From positions 1,426,001 to 1,490,000 of the forward strand of contig NZ_JACXST010000003.1 of the NCBI RefSeq assembly GCF_014850975.1: 64,000 bases of DNA, read 5' to 3'. Below, piece after piece: positions 19,218-27,958 of this stretch. This stretch comes from Methylomonas fluvii. GTDB lineage: Bacteria; Pseudomonadota; Gammaproteobacteria; Methylococcales; Methylomonadaceae. The translations under genes and the position numbers were made by a program. Under the pieces are notes generated by a model that was not told the origin of the DNA, did not search any database, and saw only the letters and a list, made by a program, of their open reading frames with translations. Position 1 is the stretch's first letter; each line of letters begins with the position of its first letter.

Positions 19218-20033
19218 ATGCCGGAATTACCCGAGGTCGAAACCAGTCGGCGCGGCATAGCGCCGCATATTACCGGCAAAACCTTTAAAGCCGTGATTGT
19301 GCGTCATCCGCAGTTGCGTTGGCCGGTTCCTGAGTCCCTGACTACCGATTTGCCGGGCCAACGCCTGGACGCTGTCGAACGGCGCGGTAAATATTTATTG
19401 CTCGGCACGGGGCGCGGTACGCTGATCCTGCATCTGGGCATGTCGGGGAATTTGCGCATCACCACGCCCGAGCAAGCCGTTCGCAAGCACGACCACATCG
19501 ACTTCATTTTTGCCGACGATACGGTACTGCGCTTTAACGATCAGCGCAGATTCGGCGCGGCCTTATGGACTGCCGAAGACCCGATGTTACATCCCTTGCT
19601 GGCGACGCTGGGGCCTGAACCGCTCTCGACGGCATTCGATGCCAACTATTTGCGGCAGCGCGCGGCAAACCGCGCCGTACCGATCAAATCCTTGATTATG
19701 GACAGCCATGTCGTGGTGGGGGTAGGCAATATTTATGCCAGTGAAGCCTTGTTCTTAGCAGGCGTCAAACCGATGCGCTCCGCCGGAGAACTGGATACAT
19801 CGGCGTGCGAAGCCTTGGTGACGGCAATCAAAACCGTATTACAACAAGCCATCGATAAAGGCGGCACCACATTGCGCGACTTCAGCAATGCCGAGGGCAA
19901 ACCCGGTTATTTCAAACAATCTTTAAATGTGTACGGTCGTGGCGGACAAGCCTGTCTGCGCTGCGAGGAACCGATTCAGCAACTCAAAATTGGGCAACGC
20001 GCCAGCTACTATTGCGGCAATTGCCAACGCTAA
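19218..20033 (+). CDS. mutM: formamidopyrimidine-DNA glycosylase
   Basis: Removes 8-oxoguanine and formamidopyrimidines from DNA. The protein is 271 residues, like E. coli MutM. The catalytic N-terminal proline and glutamate are in MPELPEVETSRRG; also present are the lysine loop RRGKYLLL, HLGMSG, VGVGNIYASEALF, and the C-terminal zinc finger (CLRCEEPI ... YYCGNC). ATG 19218 is required by the catalytic Pro2; an upstream in-frame start at 19134 is rejected. It begins 7 bases after hflD. Confidence 0.96.
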   Translation: MPELPEVETSRRGIAPHITGKTFKAVIVRHPQLRWPVPESLTTDLPGQRLDAVERRGKYLLLGTGRGTLILHLGMSGNLRITTPEQAVRKHDHIDFIFADDTVLRFNDQRRFGAALWTAEDPMLHPLLATLGPEPLSTAFDANYLRQRAANRAVPIKSLIMDSHVVVGVGNIYASEALFLAGVKPMRSAGELDTSACEALVTAIKTVLQQAIDKGGTTLRDFSNAEGKPGYFKQSLNVYGRGGQACLRCEEPIQQLKIGQRASYYCGNCQR

Positions 20034-20038
20034 ACCCG

Positions 20039-21742
20039 TTAATGCTGCCAATCGAAAACGGCGGTTACCCGATTGCCGCAACCGTGATAAACCAGACTGC
20101 TGCATAAAGTCTCCAACATGATAATGCCGCGACCGCAGTAGGCCTCATCACATTTCTGCACGCGGCTGCGCCGCCGCCAATCGAAGCCATTGCCGCTATC
20201 GAGGACTTTAACGATCAAGCGACCACCGCACTCGGTCGCGTGATGGATAAAAGATAAGCGGATTCTGCCGCGCTGGAGCTGTTGCAAGCGCTCATCCTTC
20301 ATCGCGTAAAAGCGCATAAAGCCCTCCGGACTGCTCTTCAAAGCGGAATCCAAGCCCAACACGCCATGGTCCAGCGCATTCGCGAACAATTCACTGACTA
20401 TCATGAAAATATCCTGGCGATAATTCTGTAAACCCTGGATTTCCATGACGGTGTTGACCATAACCGGCACCGGATTGATCAGGCGCAAACTATCGATGTC
20501 AAACTCCATCACCTGCTTCCAGGCCGTCGCGGCAATCCGCTGCCGGGGCGGCCGCACTTCTCGACGCCCCCAGGGTACGCTATCGACCGCACAGCTCAAT
20601 ATAACCAGGGTATTGTCATCTTTCTGAATCGCACCACCAGTGTGAGCCTCTAGGCTGGCCTGCAAGTTTTTGATGTCGTCGGATTTACTTTGCCGGATAG
20701 CCTTAAGAATGCGTTCCCCGCCGAAAAGCTCGCCTTCGGCATTTTCCGCCTCAAAAATACCGTCTGTGAGCAAATATAAACGCTGGCTCTCGCTTACCCG
20801 ATGCAGTTGTTCTTCGATGTCAATCGAAGGCTGAATACCCAGCGGAATATTCAAAGAGCGTATCGCCAAAAAACTGTTGTCGGCATGATTGACTAAAAAA
20901 TGCTCTGGCAGCCCGCAGGTAATGCTTTTCATCGACGACGACTCGGGATACAGCGCCACCACCGACGCCGCCAAAAAGCGGTTAATCGGCAACATCCGAT
21001 ACAGTTTGGCGTTAATCTCGGTAACGATTTCGTTAATATCGAAACCTTTCCGCGTCATGCCATAGAAAATATCGGCCAGCGGCGTGGCCGCTATCGATGC
21101 CGACAAACCGTGGCCGGTAAAATCGCCCAACAGCACATGCAAATGATTTTCCGGCGTTTTGGCAACCAACACCAAATCGCCATTAAACAAGGCCATAGGC
21201 GACATCACCACTTCCACGGCTTCAGTTTCCAGAAAGTCGGCTTTTAACACATCGTTGAACAGTTTGGCCGCGACTTCATGTTCCAGGTCGGATATCTGCC
21301 AATAGTCGAGCAACTGCGTTTTTTGCGCGTGCTCGTGTTGATACAACATGCGCAGTTTTAACGACGACCGTATTTTTAACATCAATAAATGCTGATTGAC
21401 CGGTCGACAAATGACTGCGTCGATCTCAACCGCGGCGCAATGGTCCAGCAGCGTGTCGGTTAAATCATCGGCAATCAGTATGATGGGTAAGTAAGAATAC
21501 ACTGCATCGCGCATATCGGCTACCTGCCGCCAAGGCCAATCTCGACAGGCAATAATCAGTAAATCCACCGGCGCATTTGTCAGCAGCTCCGTCACCTCTT
21601 CCGCACTCGACGCTACCGCGCAGCGAAAATCCTGCGCGCGCAGCGCGCCCTGCAAACTATCCGCACTTGGGTTTGCTCCAGCATCCTCCAGCAAAACAAC
21701 AGAGGTTTGAGCAGGCAGTGGAAATGGGCTGGGATGATTCAT
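20039..21742 (-). CDS. SpoIIE-type protein phosphatase with degenerate receiver and ATPase domain
   Basis: A 567-residue three-part regulator. The N-terminal receiver-like domain (about 13-130) lacks the phosphoacceptor: LLIIACRDWPW occupies its place, and arginine replaces the usual lysine in CRPVN. The middle is a PP2C/SpoIIE phosphatase (about 165-385) with LLGDFTGHGLSASIA, LLTDGIFEAEN and KDDNTLVIL. The C-terminal part (about 420-567) is an anti-sigma-type ATPase fold with IVSELFANALDHG and LDSGNGFDW. It probably acts in a partner-switch pathway, but no anti-sigma antagonist is encoded here. It converges on mutM and is divergent from the DUF6164 gene. Confidence 0.88.
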   Translation of the reverse strand: MNHPSPFPLPAQTSVVLLEDAGANPSADSLQGALRAQDFRCAVASSAEEVTELLTNAPVDLLIIACRDWPWRQVADMRDAVYSYLPIILIADDLTDTLLDHCAAVEIDAVICRPVNQHLLMLKIRSSLKLRMLYQHEHAQKTQLLDYWQISDLEHEVAAKLFNDVLKADFLETEAVEVVMSPMALFNGDLVLVAKTPENHLHVLLGDFTGHGLSASIAATPLADIFYGMTRKGFDINEIVTEINAKLYRMLPINRFLAASVVALYPESSSMKSITCGLPEHFLVNHADNSFLAIRSLNIPLGIQPSIDIEEQLHRVSESQRLYLLTDGIFEAENAEGELFGGERILKAIRQSKSDDIKNLQASLEAHTGGAIQKDDNTLVILSCAVDSVPWGRREVRPPRQRIAATAWKQVMEFDIDSLRLINPVPVMVNTVMEIQGLQNYRQDIFMIVSELFANALDHGVLGLDSALKSSPEGFMRFYAMKDERLQQLQRGRIRLSFIHHATECGGRLIVKVLDSGNGFDWRRRSRVQKCDEAYCGRGIIMLETLCSSLVYHGCGNRVTAVFDWQH

Positions 21743-21817
21743 TCTGAAGATAGTGCTCGGCTCTCTATTAACGCTTATTGATTTATAATCTGCGCTTCTA
21801 ACACCATGCGGCTGGCT

Positions 21818-22183
21818 ATGACGATTTTATTTTTCTCGCTAAGAGGCGTACCCACGGACGAAGCGGACGATGTTCGACAGTTACTGGCCGACAACGATAT
21901 TGAATTTTACGAAACGTCAGCAGGCAACTGGGGCATTTCCATGCCGGCTATCTGGCTTTATCAACACGATGACATCGATAAAGCCAGACAATTATTCAAC
22001 GAATACCAACAAGAACGCGCCATAAACCAACGCGCACTTTACCGGCAATTAAAGGCGCAAGGCGAACACCAGGGCTTTTTCCGCCACAATCTGAACAAAC
22101 CCATCCGATTTCTCGGCTATAGCCTGGTCATTGCCCTGATTTTTTACGTGTCCTTGAAATGGTTGTTTGAACTGGGCCTCTGA
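21818..22183 (+). CDS. DUF6164 family protein
   Basis: A 121-residue protein with the family start (MTILFFSLRGVPTDEADDVR), a central WGISMPAIWL segment and one C-terminal transmembrane helix (about 98-118). The start could instead be ATG 21806, four codons upstream; the conserved pattern favours 21818. The N-terminal part looks like a small signal-transducing or DUF2007-like fold facing the cytoplasm. No function is known. Confidence 0.75.
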   Translation: MTILFFSLRGVPTDEADDVRQLLADNDIEFYETSAGNWGISMPAIWLYQHDDIDKARQLFNEYQQERAINQRALYRQLKAQGEHQGFFRHNLNKPIRFLGYSLVIALIFYVSLKWLFELGL

Positions 22184-22190
22184 ATCGTTG

Positions 22191-22427
22191 TTAGTTAGAC
22201 AGCAATATCGTCAGCATCCGCTGGGCGTGTTCCGCCACTTCTATACCCAGGTCGGTCAAATACCCGCCGTCATGTTGAGTGACCAAACCTTTGTCGAACA
22301 GACGTTGCGCCGCCGCAATCAATACCGGCTCGGCATTGCCATGCACCTTGACACCTTCTTGTACGGACTCCAGATTGAACAAGGATAAAAATTTAATTTC
22401 CGCGACCAATTCGTCGGTTAAAAGCAT
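22191..22427 (-). CDS. TIGR02647 family small protein
   Basis: A 78-residue conserved protein (ELVAEIKFLSLFNLESVQEG ... GYLTDLGIEVAEHAQ) that I match to TIGR02647. The family is described mainly from gammaproteobacteria and its role is unknown; the fold looks like a small winged-helix. It is the last gene of a minus-strand run after the DUF3530 gene, 24 bases downstream. Confidence 0.8.
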   Translation of the reverse strand: MLLTDELVAEIKFLSLFNLESVQEGVKVHGNAEPVLIAAAQRLFDKGLVTQHDGGYLTDLGIEVAEHAQRMLTILLSN

Positions 22428-22451
22428 GTGTTACACCCTTTGTAATAATTA

Positions 22452-23225
22452 TTAATCTTCGCTGACCGTCGTGGTCAGCCAACTGTATACGCGCTTTACA
22501 AGCAAATCGTAATCTTGTTGATAGCCGTGATCCTCGCCATCCATTTTTATCTGCCGATACACCGGATTATCCTTGCCGGCCATACGCCGTTGCCGGGCGC
22601 TATCGAGCACTGCCGCTAAATCAAACTCGGCATACACATCCAAAAAAGGCAATTGCACTTTTTTAATCAAATCGAGGCTTTGCGCCTGTGTTGCGGTCGT
22701 TGGCGGCAACGGCAAACTAATCGATACCAGCGCCGCCACGTCATTGGGTTTATCGGCTAGGCGGGATGCGGCCATCAAAGCGCCCATGCCGTAGCCGACA
22801 ATCGCGATATGTTTCGCATCGTTTTTCAGCAGATGCTCCACAGCCGCATCAATGCGTCCATGTGCTTCTTCGAACAGCGGGTAATAGTCTTCAGCCTGCG
22901 CGCCGCTTTCCCTGACAGGCATTTGTAAGGCAAGCGTAGCCCAATTATGCATCGGCAACGTGGTTCGCAAGCGATGGATCAAGGGCTTGGCATCGGGATG
23001 TTCGCCCATATCGTGCAGTACGATTGCCACCTGGCTATTGTCGGTCTTTTCGGCTTCCGTGAAGATCGCCAGAAATGTTTTGTCGGCGGATTTTAACCAA
23101 ATCGCCTGCCCCATGGACAATTGTTGCTGAATGGCTGTCGCAAAGTCCTGCTCTCTGCGGCTATCGGTCGCAAACACCGATGTCGAAACTAGCAATAATG
23201 CCGTGAATAACGACGCATTGCGCAT
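22452..23225 (-). CDS. exported DUF3530 alpha/beta-hydrolase-like protein
   Basis: About 257 residues with a signal peptide (ending SVFA). The fold resembles an alpha/beta hydrolase: VAIVLHDMGEHP, then IAIVGYGMGALMAA at the nucleophile-elbow position, where the serine is replaced by glycine-methionine-glycine. A GTG at 23234 overlapping the PerM stop is an alternative start. The altered elbow argues against ordinary esterase activity. Function unknown. Confidence 0.78.
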   Translation of the reverse strand: MRNASLFTALLLVSTSVFATDSRREQDFATAIQQQLSMGQAIWLKSADKTFLAIFTEAEKTDNSQVAIVLHDMGEHPDAKPLIHRLRTTLPMHNWATLALQMPVRESGAQAEDYYPLFEEAHGRIDAAVEHLLKNDAKHIAIVGYGMGALMAASRLADKPNDVAALVSISLPLPPTTATQAQSLDLIKKVQLPFLDVYAEFDLAAVLDSARQRRMAGKDNPVYRQIKMDGEDHGYQQDYDLLVKRVYSWLTTTVSED

Positions 23226-23233
23226 AGCAAACA

Positions 23234-24316
23234 CTAACCCTTGCTGTAAAAACCGCTGAAGGTATAACGCTCATGGATATGCCGCAACAGCACCATAATC
23301 ACCGACGCCACCGGCAAGGCCAACAAGACGCCTAAAAACCCAAACAGTTGTCCACCAGCCAGCACGGCAAACATCACTGCTACCGGGTGTAAACCGATTT
23401 TGTTTCCGACCAACCACGGCGTCAACAGCATGCCTTCCATACTCTGCCCCACCGCAAAAACCATCAACACCGGCAGCAAATGCATCGCATCCTGAAATTG
23501 CAGCAAGGCTGCGATACAGGCAAAGACGATACCGGTGATGGCGCCCATATACGGTACGAAACTGACCAAGCCGGCCAGCATACCTATCACCAAGGCCAAC
23601 TCCAGATCCACCAACCACAAGCCGACGCTGTATATCACGCCCAACGCCAGCATCACATAAAACTGGCCACGCATGAAAGCACCCAACACCACGTCGGCTT
23701 CGCTAGCCAGTTTGGCGACGGTCCCGGCAAAGCGACGTGGAAACAAATCGTGAATCCGCGCCACCAAATCGTCCCAATCGCGCAGTAAATAGAAGGTAAT
23801 TACCGGAATCAAGACCAGATTCATCACCCAACCAACGATCACCGCACCGGAATGGGAGACCGATTGAATCAGGTTCTCGGCAACGCCGTCGCCGTCTTGC
23901 CAATGACTCTTGATCAGATTAATCAATTGATCTTCGCGCAACGGTCTAATCGTGCGTCCCAGATATTTTTGCAAAACCGGCACGACCGATTTGTTTATCC
24001 AGTTTAAATAAGACGGCAGTTTGTCGATGAATTCGCTGATTTGATATTCCAGGGCAGGAATGATGACGATCAACAACGCCGCTATCGAAAAAATGATGCC
24101 GGAAAAAACCACCACGACCGCCAGCGTCCGATTTAAACGCCAACCGCGGAATTGCAAAGTTTCCAACCTATCCACGACCGGATCGCCTAGGTAGGCGAGA
24201 ATGGCCGCAAACGCAAAAGGCATCAGCACCGGCGCCAATACATACAACAGGCCGCCGAACGCCAATATAAATGCCAGTACAAACCATTTTTGCGAATCGT
24301 TCATCTCTACCATCAT
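23234..24316 (-). CDS. AI-2E/PerM family membrane protein
   Basis: A 360-residue multi-pass permease-like protein with about eight hydrophobic segments. The family features are paired helices at the N-terminus, a central amphipathic region (SEFIDKLPSYLNWINK) and the C-terminal LLALPVASVIMVLLRH segment. Members have been linked to autoinducer-2 export or ion/proton exchange, but the substrate here is not known. It is tightly packed between dedA and the DUF3530 gene, 6 bases after the former. Confidence 0.88.
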   Translation of the reverse strand: MMVEMNDSQKWFVLAFILAFGGLLYVLAPVLMPFAFAAILAYLGDPVVDRLETLQFRGWRLNRTLAVVVVFSGIIFSIAALLIVIIPALEYQISEFIDKLPSYLNWINKSVVPVLQKYLGRTIRPLREDQLINLIKSHWQDGDGVAENLIQSVSHSGAVIVGWVMNLVLIPVITFYLLRDWDDLVARIHDLFPRRFAGTVAKLASEADVVLGAFMRGQFYVMLALGVIYSVGLWLVDLELALVIGMLAGLVSFVPYMGAITGIVFACIAALLQFQDAMHLLPVLMVFAVGQSMEGMLLTPWLVGNKIGLHPVAVMFAVLAGGQLFGFLGVLLALPVASVIMVLLRHIHERYTFSGFYSKG

Positions 24317-24322
24317 GCGACC

Positions 24323-24958
24323 TTAGTGCTTGGCTTGTTTACGGGCTTTCCAAACTTCCAGGACTATCGGCAAGATCGAAATCAGCACGATGCCTAACAC
24401 TACTAACTCAAAGTTCTTCTTCACCAGCGGAATATTGCCGAAGAAATAGCCGGCAAACACGCAGATCAACACCCATGCCACTCCGCCGATAATGTTATAC
24501 AAAATGAAAGTGCTGTAAGGCATTTTCCCTATCCCGGCCACGAACGGTGCAAAAGTGCGAACGATAGGCACAAAGCGAGCCAATACGATAGTTTTGCCGC
24601 CGTAGGTATCGTAAAACGCCTGGGCGCGGTCAAGATGTTCACGGTTTACCCAACTCAGCGAATAAGCGCGCAGACCAATGCTGCGGCCTATCCAATAGTT
24701 GACGGTATCACCCAGCACCGCCGCCGCCCCCAAGACGCCGAGCAATATCGGCAAATTGAAAGCATCCATCGCCACGAAGGCACCGGCGGCAAATAACAGG
24801 GAGTCACCGGGCAAAAACGGCATTACTACGAAACCGGTCTCGACAAAAATAACCAAAAACAAAATGGCATAGGTCAGCGTGCCGTAGTCGCTGATGATAT
24901 TGGCCAAATGTTTATCGATGTGCAGCAGAATGTCGGTTAAATAGTGTAGCCAGTCCAT
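24323..24958 (-). CDS. DedA family membrane protein (VTT domain)
   Basis: A 211-residue inner-membrane protein. The SNARE-associated/VTT features include ETGFVVMPFLPGDSLLFAAG, GDTVNYWIGRSIG, FYDTYGGKTIVLARFVPIVRTFAPFVAG and YNIIGGVAWV. DedA proteins are thought to move phospholipids or undecaprenyl phosphate across the membrane. It starts the minus-strand run dedA-perM-DUF3530-TIGR02647. Confidence 0.92.
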   Translation of the reverse strand: MDWLHYLTDILLHIDKHLANIISDYGTLTYAILFLVIFVETGFVVMPFLPGDSLLFAAGAFVAMDAFNLPILLGVLGAAAVLGDTVNYWIGRSIGLRAYSLSWVNREHLDRAQAFYDTYGGKTIVLARFVPIVRTFAPFVAGIGKMPYSTFILYNIIGGVAWVLICVFAGYFFGNIPLVKKNFELVVLGIVLISILPIVLEVWKARKQAKH

Positions 24959-25025
24959 GTTTTGCTCTTTTGGTTAAAAAATCTCGGTCAATAGTATCTG
25001 CTACCAATGACAGCTTTTCGGCGCG

Positions 25026-25346
25026 TTATAAAAAATAAGCCGCTACCGCTGCGCTTACCAAACCAAGCACCAACGCCAGCAGCCACAACCACAGTTTAGG
25101 CTTGGCGGATTTTTGCTCGTAAGCCACGCCTTCGATGCGGGCATTCACGGCTTTTAATTTACCGCCGGTGTCGCGGGCGACTTCATAAAACAACACATCG
25201 CCGCGTACCGGACGGCGGGCCATGCCTTTTAAAGAGGAAATATGTACAAAAATATCTTTGTCGCCGTTATCCGGCTGAATAAAGCCAAAACCTCTATCGT
25301 CTTTCCAGGTTTTTAAAACACCTTTCAGGATGGTCGTATCCGCCAT
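25026..25346 (-). CDS. cold-shock-domain protein with C-terminal membrane helix
   Basis: A 106-residue protein. Residues about 5-70 are a cold-shock domain with RNP1 (GFGFIQP) and RNP2 (IFVHIS). A short basic linker leads to one hydrophobic helix (about 85-105). It looks like a short form of the CSD-DUF1294 family, so it may bind nucleic acid at the membrane. A strong AGAGGTG ribosome site precedes ATG 25346. It lies alone between dedA and a hypothetical gene. Confidence 0.88.
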   Translation of the reverse strand: MADTTILKGVLKTWKDDRGFGFIQPDNGDKDIFVHISSLKGMARRPVRGDVLFYEVARDTGGKLKAVNARIEGVAYEQKSAKPKLWLWLLALVLGLVSAAVAAYFL

Positions 25347-25702
25347 CTTTTCACCTCTAGTTAATTATTATTTTTGTGTATTTAGTCTGAAACATCCCGA
25401 AAACATCAAACCCGGCCTGCGCGCTTCTGATCGATTACGCCACCTGACTTTGCGATTCCCGGCGAACCTAACATCCCCTCCTATGATGCGTTAGCTGTTT
25501 TACCTGCCAACGTGACAGGCACACGGTCGACGGTATTGCCGGTTTTGTTTGGATGGTTAATTTGCGAAGAAGACGACGACCACACCCGGCGTCGATATTC
25601 AGAAAAACACTGACAAATCGGCTAACGATAGCTTTCACCGCTAACCGATCCGATTGGAGACAAGACGACGTTTCCAGCTATCGCGCAAAACGCCGCCTCT
25701 AA
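25347..25702. other. 356-base gene-free region
   Basis: No credible gene was found. An imperfect stem (ATCGGCTAACG paired with CGCTAACCGAT, two mismatches) lies near 25617-25650, downstream of the 120-aa hypothetical gene, and may help end its transcript. No repeat or RNA family was recognised. Confidence 0.35.
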
Positions 25703-26065
25703 TTAAAATTTCTTATCAATCAAAACCTTGTCATCAATAATCAGCTTCGAGACGCCTCCCAATGCCAAATGCAAGGTGCAGGATGCGGTTTTGAAGTTGG
25801 AGTCTTTCTCGCCTACCCATTCCATCGTGACATAGGTGGTTTTGTCCGTATCGGTTTTGGACGGAAAATAAACCTGAGTTCCGGTTTTGTTTTCGATCAA
25901 TTTAGGACATTTTTGCGTAGCCATTTCCTGCATAGCCACCAGCGTACGAATTTGCGAAGCTGCCTCTTTTTCCTCGTTGGATTGATCCTTGCTAACGCCC
26001 ACCATGATAAAACCGGCTACAAACACCCCCACGACAGCGATCATCAATTTCTGTGTTTCACCCAT
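25703..26065 (-). CDS. hypothetical membrane-anchored protein
   Basis: A 120-residue protein that I do not recognise. It has one N-terminal hydrophobic helix (about 8-25), then a soluble domain with two cysteines (QKCPKL and ASCTLHLA) that could form a disulfide outside the cytoplasm. A GGAGAG ribosome site precedes ATG 26065. It follows the SnoaL-like gene on the same strand. Confidence 0.65.
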   Translation of the reverse strand: MGETQKLMIAVVGVFVAGFIMVGVSKDQSNEEKEAASQIRTLVAMQEMATQKCPKLIENKTGTQVYFPSKTDTDKTTYVTMEWVGEKDSNFKTASCTLHLALGGVSKLIIDDKVLIDKKF

Positions 26066-26102
26066 TATTGCTCTCCTCTGTTTTGTAGTTATTTTTTTCG
26101 GC

Positions 26103-26129
26103 GAATCCGAATTGTCACCCTTCGGATTC
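26103..26129. other. perfect 9-bp stem-loop
   Basis: GAATCCGAA and TTCGGATTC form a perfect stem with a 9-base loop between the SnoaL-like gene and the 120-aa hypothetical gene. No T-run follows on the minus strand, so it may be a structural or processing element and not a terminator. Confidence 0.4.
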
Positions 26130-26171
26130 TATGCCAATTGACCGGTATCGGCAATGCGCCAGACAAAAGCC

Positions 26172-26579
26172 TTACTGCGGATCCACCTGTGCGATCCAAT
26201 CGCCCAAGTTGTAATAGTTGGTGATGCGCGCTACTTTACCGTCACGGATGTCGAAAAACGCGCCGGCCGGCAAACGATAGGTTTGACCATTGGCTTCCGG
26301 CAGGCCTTCGTCGGTGTTCAGGTATTCGCCCAACACCACAAATTCGGCCGCACCGCGCGTGCCATCTTCGTTAGCCATGATCACCATATCCACCAACTGT
26401 TCTTTGTAGTGGTGATTCATTTTTTTCATGAACTCAGCAAAAGCGGCCTTGCCTTGCTCGCGATCGCCCTGGTTAATGTCATGTACCACATCGTCGGTCA
26501 ACAAGCTCAGAAAGGTATCCATGTCGCCGCTGTTGAATGCTTGATAGTACTGTTCGATAAGTTTTTTTGCTTGTTGCAT
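26172..26579 (-). CDS. SnoaL/NTF2-like ketosteroid-isomerase-fold protein
   Basis: A 135-residue single-domain protein of the nuclear transport factor 2 superfamily, with the start pattern AKKLIEQYYQAFNSGDMDTFLSLLTDDVVHDINQG split over two helices and a curved sheet. Such proteins include isomerases, hydrolases and simple binders, so the activity is open. ATG 26579 was chosen because the longer frame from 26612 would begin inside the terminator of cobO. Confidence 0.82.
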   Translation of the reverse strand: MQQAKKLIEQYYQAFNSGDMDTFLSLLTDDVVHDINQGDREQGKAAFAEFMKKMNHHYKEQLVDMVIMANEDGTRGAAEFVVLGEYLNTDEGLPEANGQTYRLPAGAFFDIRDGKVARITNYYNLGDWIAQVDPQ

Positions 26580-26600
26580 AGTGGTCTTGATGCCTAGATT

Positions 26601-26638
26601 AAAAACCGGCAATTCTGCCAGAAGACCGGTTTTTTTTC
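26601..26638 (-). terminator. Rho-independent terminator after cobO
   Basis: An AAAACCGG/CCGGTTTT stem with flanking A- and T-runs lies 4 bases beyond the cobO stop. On the minus strand it reads stem then TTTTT, as expected for a terminator. It could also work on the plus strand. Confidence 0.7.
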
Positions 26639-26641
26639 AGC

Positions 26642-27178
26642 TTAAAATTCGACGCCCTGCTCGGCTTTGATGCCGGCGGCAAAAGCATGTTTGATTCGGG
26701 TCATCTCGGTGACCGTGTCGGCAGCTTCAATCACTTCCGGCGCCGCATTCCGGCCGGTCATTACCAGATGCAGCCAGGCCGGTTTGTCGTTTTTAATAAA
26801 ATCGGCGATTTCCTGACCACTTATCCAACCATAGCCGCAGCAGTAATTGATTTCGTCGAGGATCACCAAATCAAATTCTTCGGAGAGAATTTTTTGTTGG
26901 GCAAACTCCCAAATCTCCCGGCTGGTTTTTATATCCTGCTCCGGATTTTTGGTATCCCAGGTAAAACCGTCACCCAAAGCGTGCCATTCGATTTCTTCGA
27001 ATCGCGTCGCAGCGCGTTGCTCACCGGTTTGCCATTGGCCTTTGATAAATTGAATCACACAGACTTTCATGCCCCAACCGGCGGCGCGGAATACCATGCC
27101 AAACGCACTTGAGGACTTTCCCTTACCTTCGCCGGTGTGTACCAGTACGACACCGTGCCTTCTATCTCTGGTTTTCAT
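26642..27178 (-). CDS. cobO: cob(I)yrinic acid a,c-diamide adenosyltransferase
   Basis: Adds the 5'-deoxyadenosyl group to corrinoids in B12 synthesis or salvage. The 178-residue product shows the P-loop TGEGKGKSSSA, VCVIQFIKG, a Walker B-like LVILDEINYC and the C-terminal VTEMTRIKHAFAAGIKAEQGVEF-type end (BtuR/CobO family). It has its own downstream terminator. A CbiX gene at 54856 is the only other tetrapyrrole/B12-related gene in view. Confidence 0.94.
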   Translation of the reverse strand: MKTRDRRHGVVLVHTGEGKGKSSSAFGMVFRAAGWGMKVCVIQFIKGQWQTGEQRAATRFEEIEWHALGDGFTWDTKNPEQDIKTSREIWEFAQQKILSEEFDLVILDEINYCCGYGWISGQEIADFIKNDKPAWLHLVMTGRNAAPEVIEAADTVTEMTRIKHAFAAGIKAEQGVEF

Positions 27179-27482
27179 TAATTATGCTTCTCTGGCCGAT
27201 TTAGCAGCCGCTTGTTCAGTTGGCCGGGCATTGTAACAACTTAGTAGCCGCTAAGAGACAGAAGCAAGAATGGGGTATGACAATCTATCAGGTAAAGGGA
27301 GCCCGCTGGCGCAAAGCAGAAAAACCAAAGTTAAACAAACCGGTGCTCCCAAAAACAGACTTCGAAACCCCGGTATTCGGGCGAATTTTCTCCATGAAAG
27401 CACTGCTGTCATTGGCGGCGGAGTTTTGGCTTTTATTTCGATATGGCTGGAAGCTCTGGAAGACATGACTGATACGGCATTT
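27179..27482. other. 304-base region without a secure gene
   Basis: Overlapping short frames exist on both strands (for example 27259-27468 plus and 27251-27466 minus), but none has a good ribosome site or a family likeness. No RNA gene or repeat was recognised. Confidence 0.35.
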
Positions 27483-27743
27483 TCATTTACGCAGCAGATT
27501 GTGAATTTTAAAGCCCAAAATAGCCGCTGCCAGCAAAAAGGTAATGGCGTTGGCCACTATGATCGCTATGTTCAGCAAATAGATACCATAAATTAACCAA
27601 AGCAACACCCCTAACGTAAACATGCTGTACATGCCTAGCGATAAGGACTCCGTATCGCGGGTTTTGAAGGTTTTGATTGCTTGCGGCAGAAAAGAGGCGG
27701 TCGTCAAGGTTGCCGCCAAATAGCCGATCAGGTCGGGGATCAT
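27483..27743 (-). CDS. SemiSWEET sugar transporter
   Basis: An 86-residue three-helix membrane protein of the SWEET/PQ-loop family. The PQ motif is in SFLPQAIKTFKTRDTESLS, followed by the asparagine-bearing third helix. SemiSWEETs work as dimers and pass mono- or disaccharides down their gradient. It lies downstream of ftsK and a small membrane protein gene on the same strand. Confidence 0.9.
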   Translation of the reverse strand: MIPDLIGYLAATLTTASFLPQAIKTFKTRDTESLSLGMYSMFTLGVLLWLIYGIYLLNIAIIVANAITFLLAAAILGFKIHNLLRK

Positions 27744-27758
27744 AATTATGCCGAAAAA

Positions 27759-27953
27759 TCAGTTTGCAAGTCGCTGCCAGCCAAAATAACTCAGGGCTAT
27801 CAGTAGGAATTGCGCGAAAGCCAACAGCCAAAAATAACCAACGAACAACATTATCCTGACCGGCGTTTCCAGGGTCTGTTTCGAGCTGTACCACCAGCCA
27901 CCTAAGCCCGAAACAGTTGCGATGACCAGCAAAGCAATAATGACAATACTCAT
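27759..27953 (-). CDS. small hypothetical membrane protein
   Basis: A 64-residue protein with two predicted membrane helices (about 3-22 and 33-55) and no recognised family. It starts 5 bases after the ftsK stop and ends 15 bases before the SemiSWEET start, so it is likely co-transcribed with both. Confidence 0.6.
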   Translation of the reverse strand: MSIVIIALLVIATVSGLGGWWYSSKQTLETPVRIMLFVGYFWLLAFAQFLLIALSYFGWQRLAN

Positions 27954-27958
27954 CCCAA

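Noticed and set aside
27220..27596. Small frames between cobO and the SemiSWEET gene
   Set aside because: They overlap each other in several frames, lack ribosome sites, and one runs into the SemiSWEET gene.
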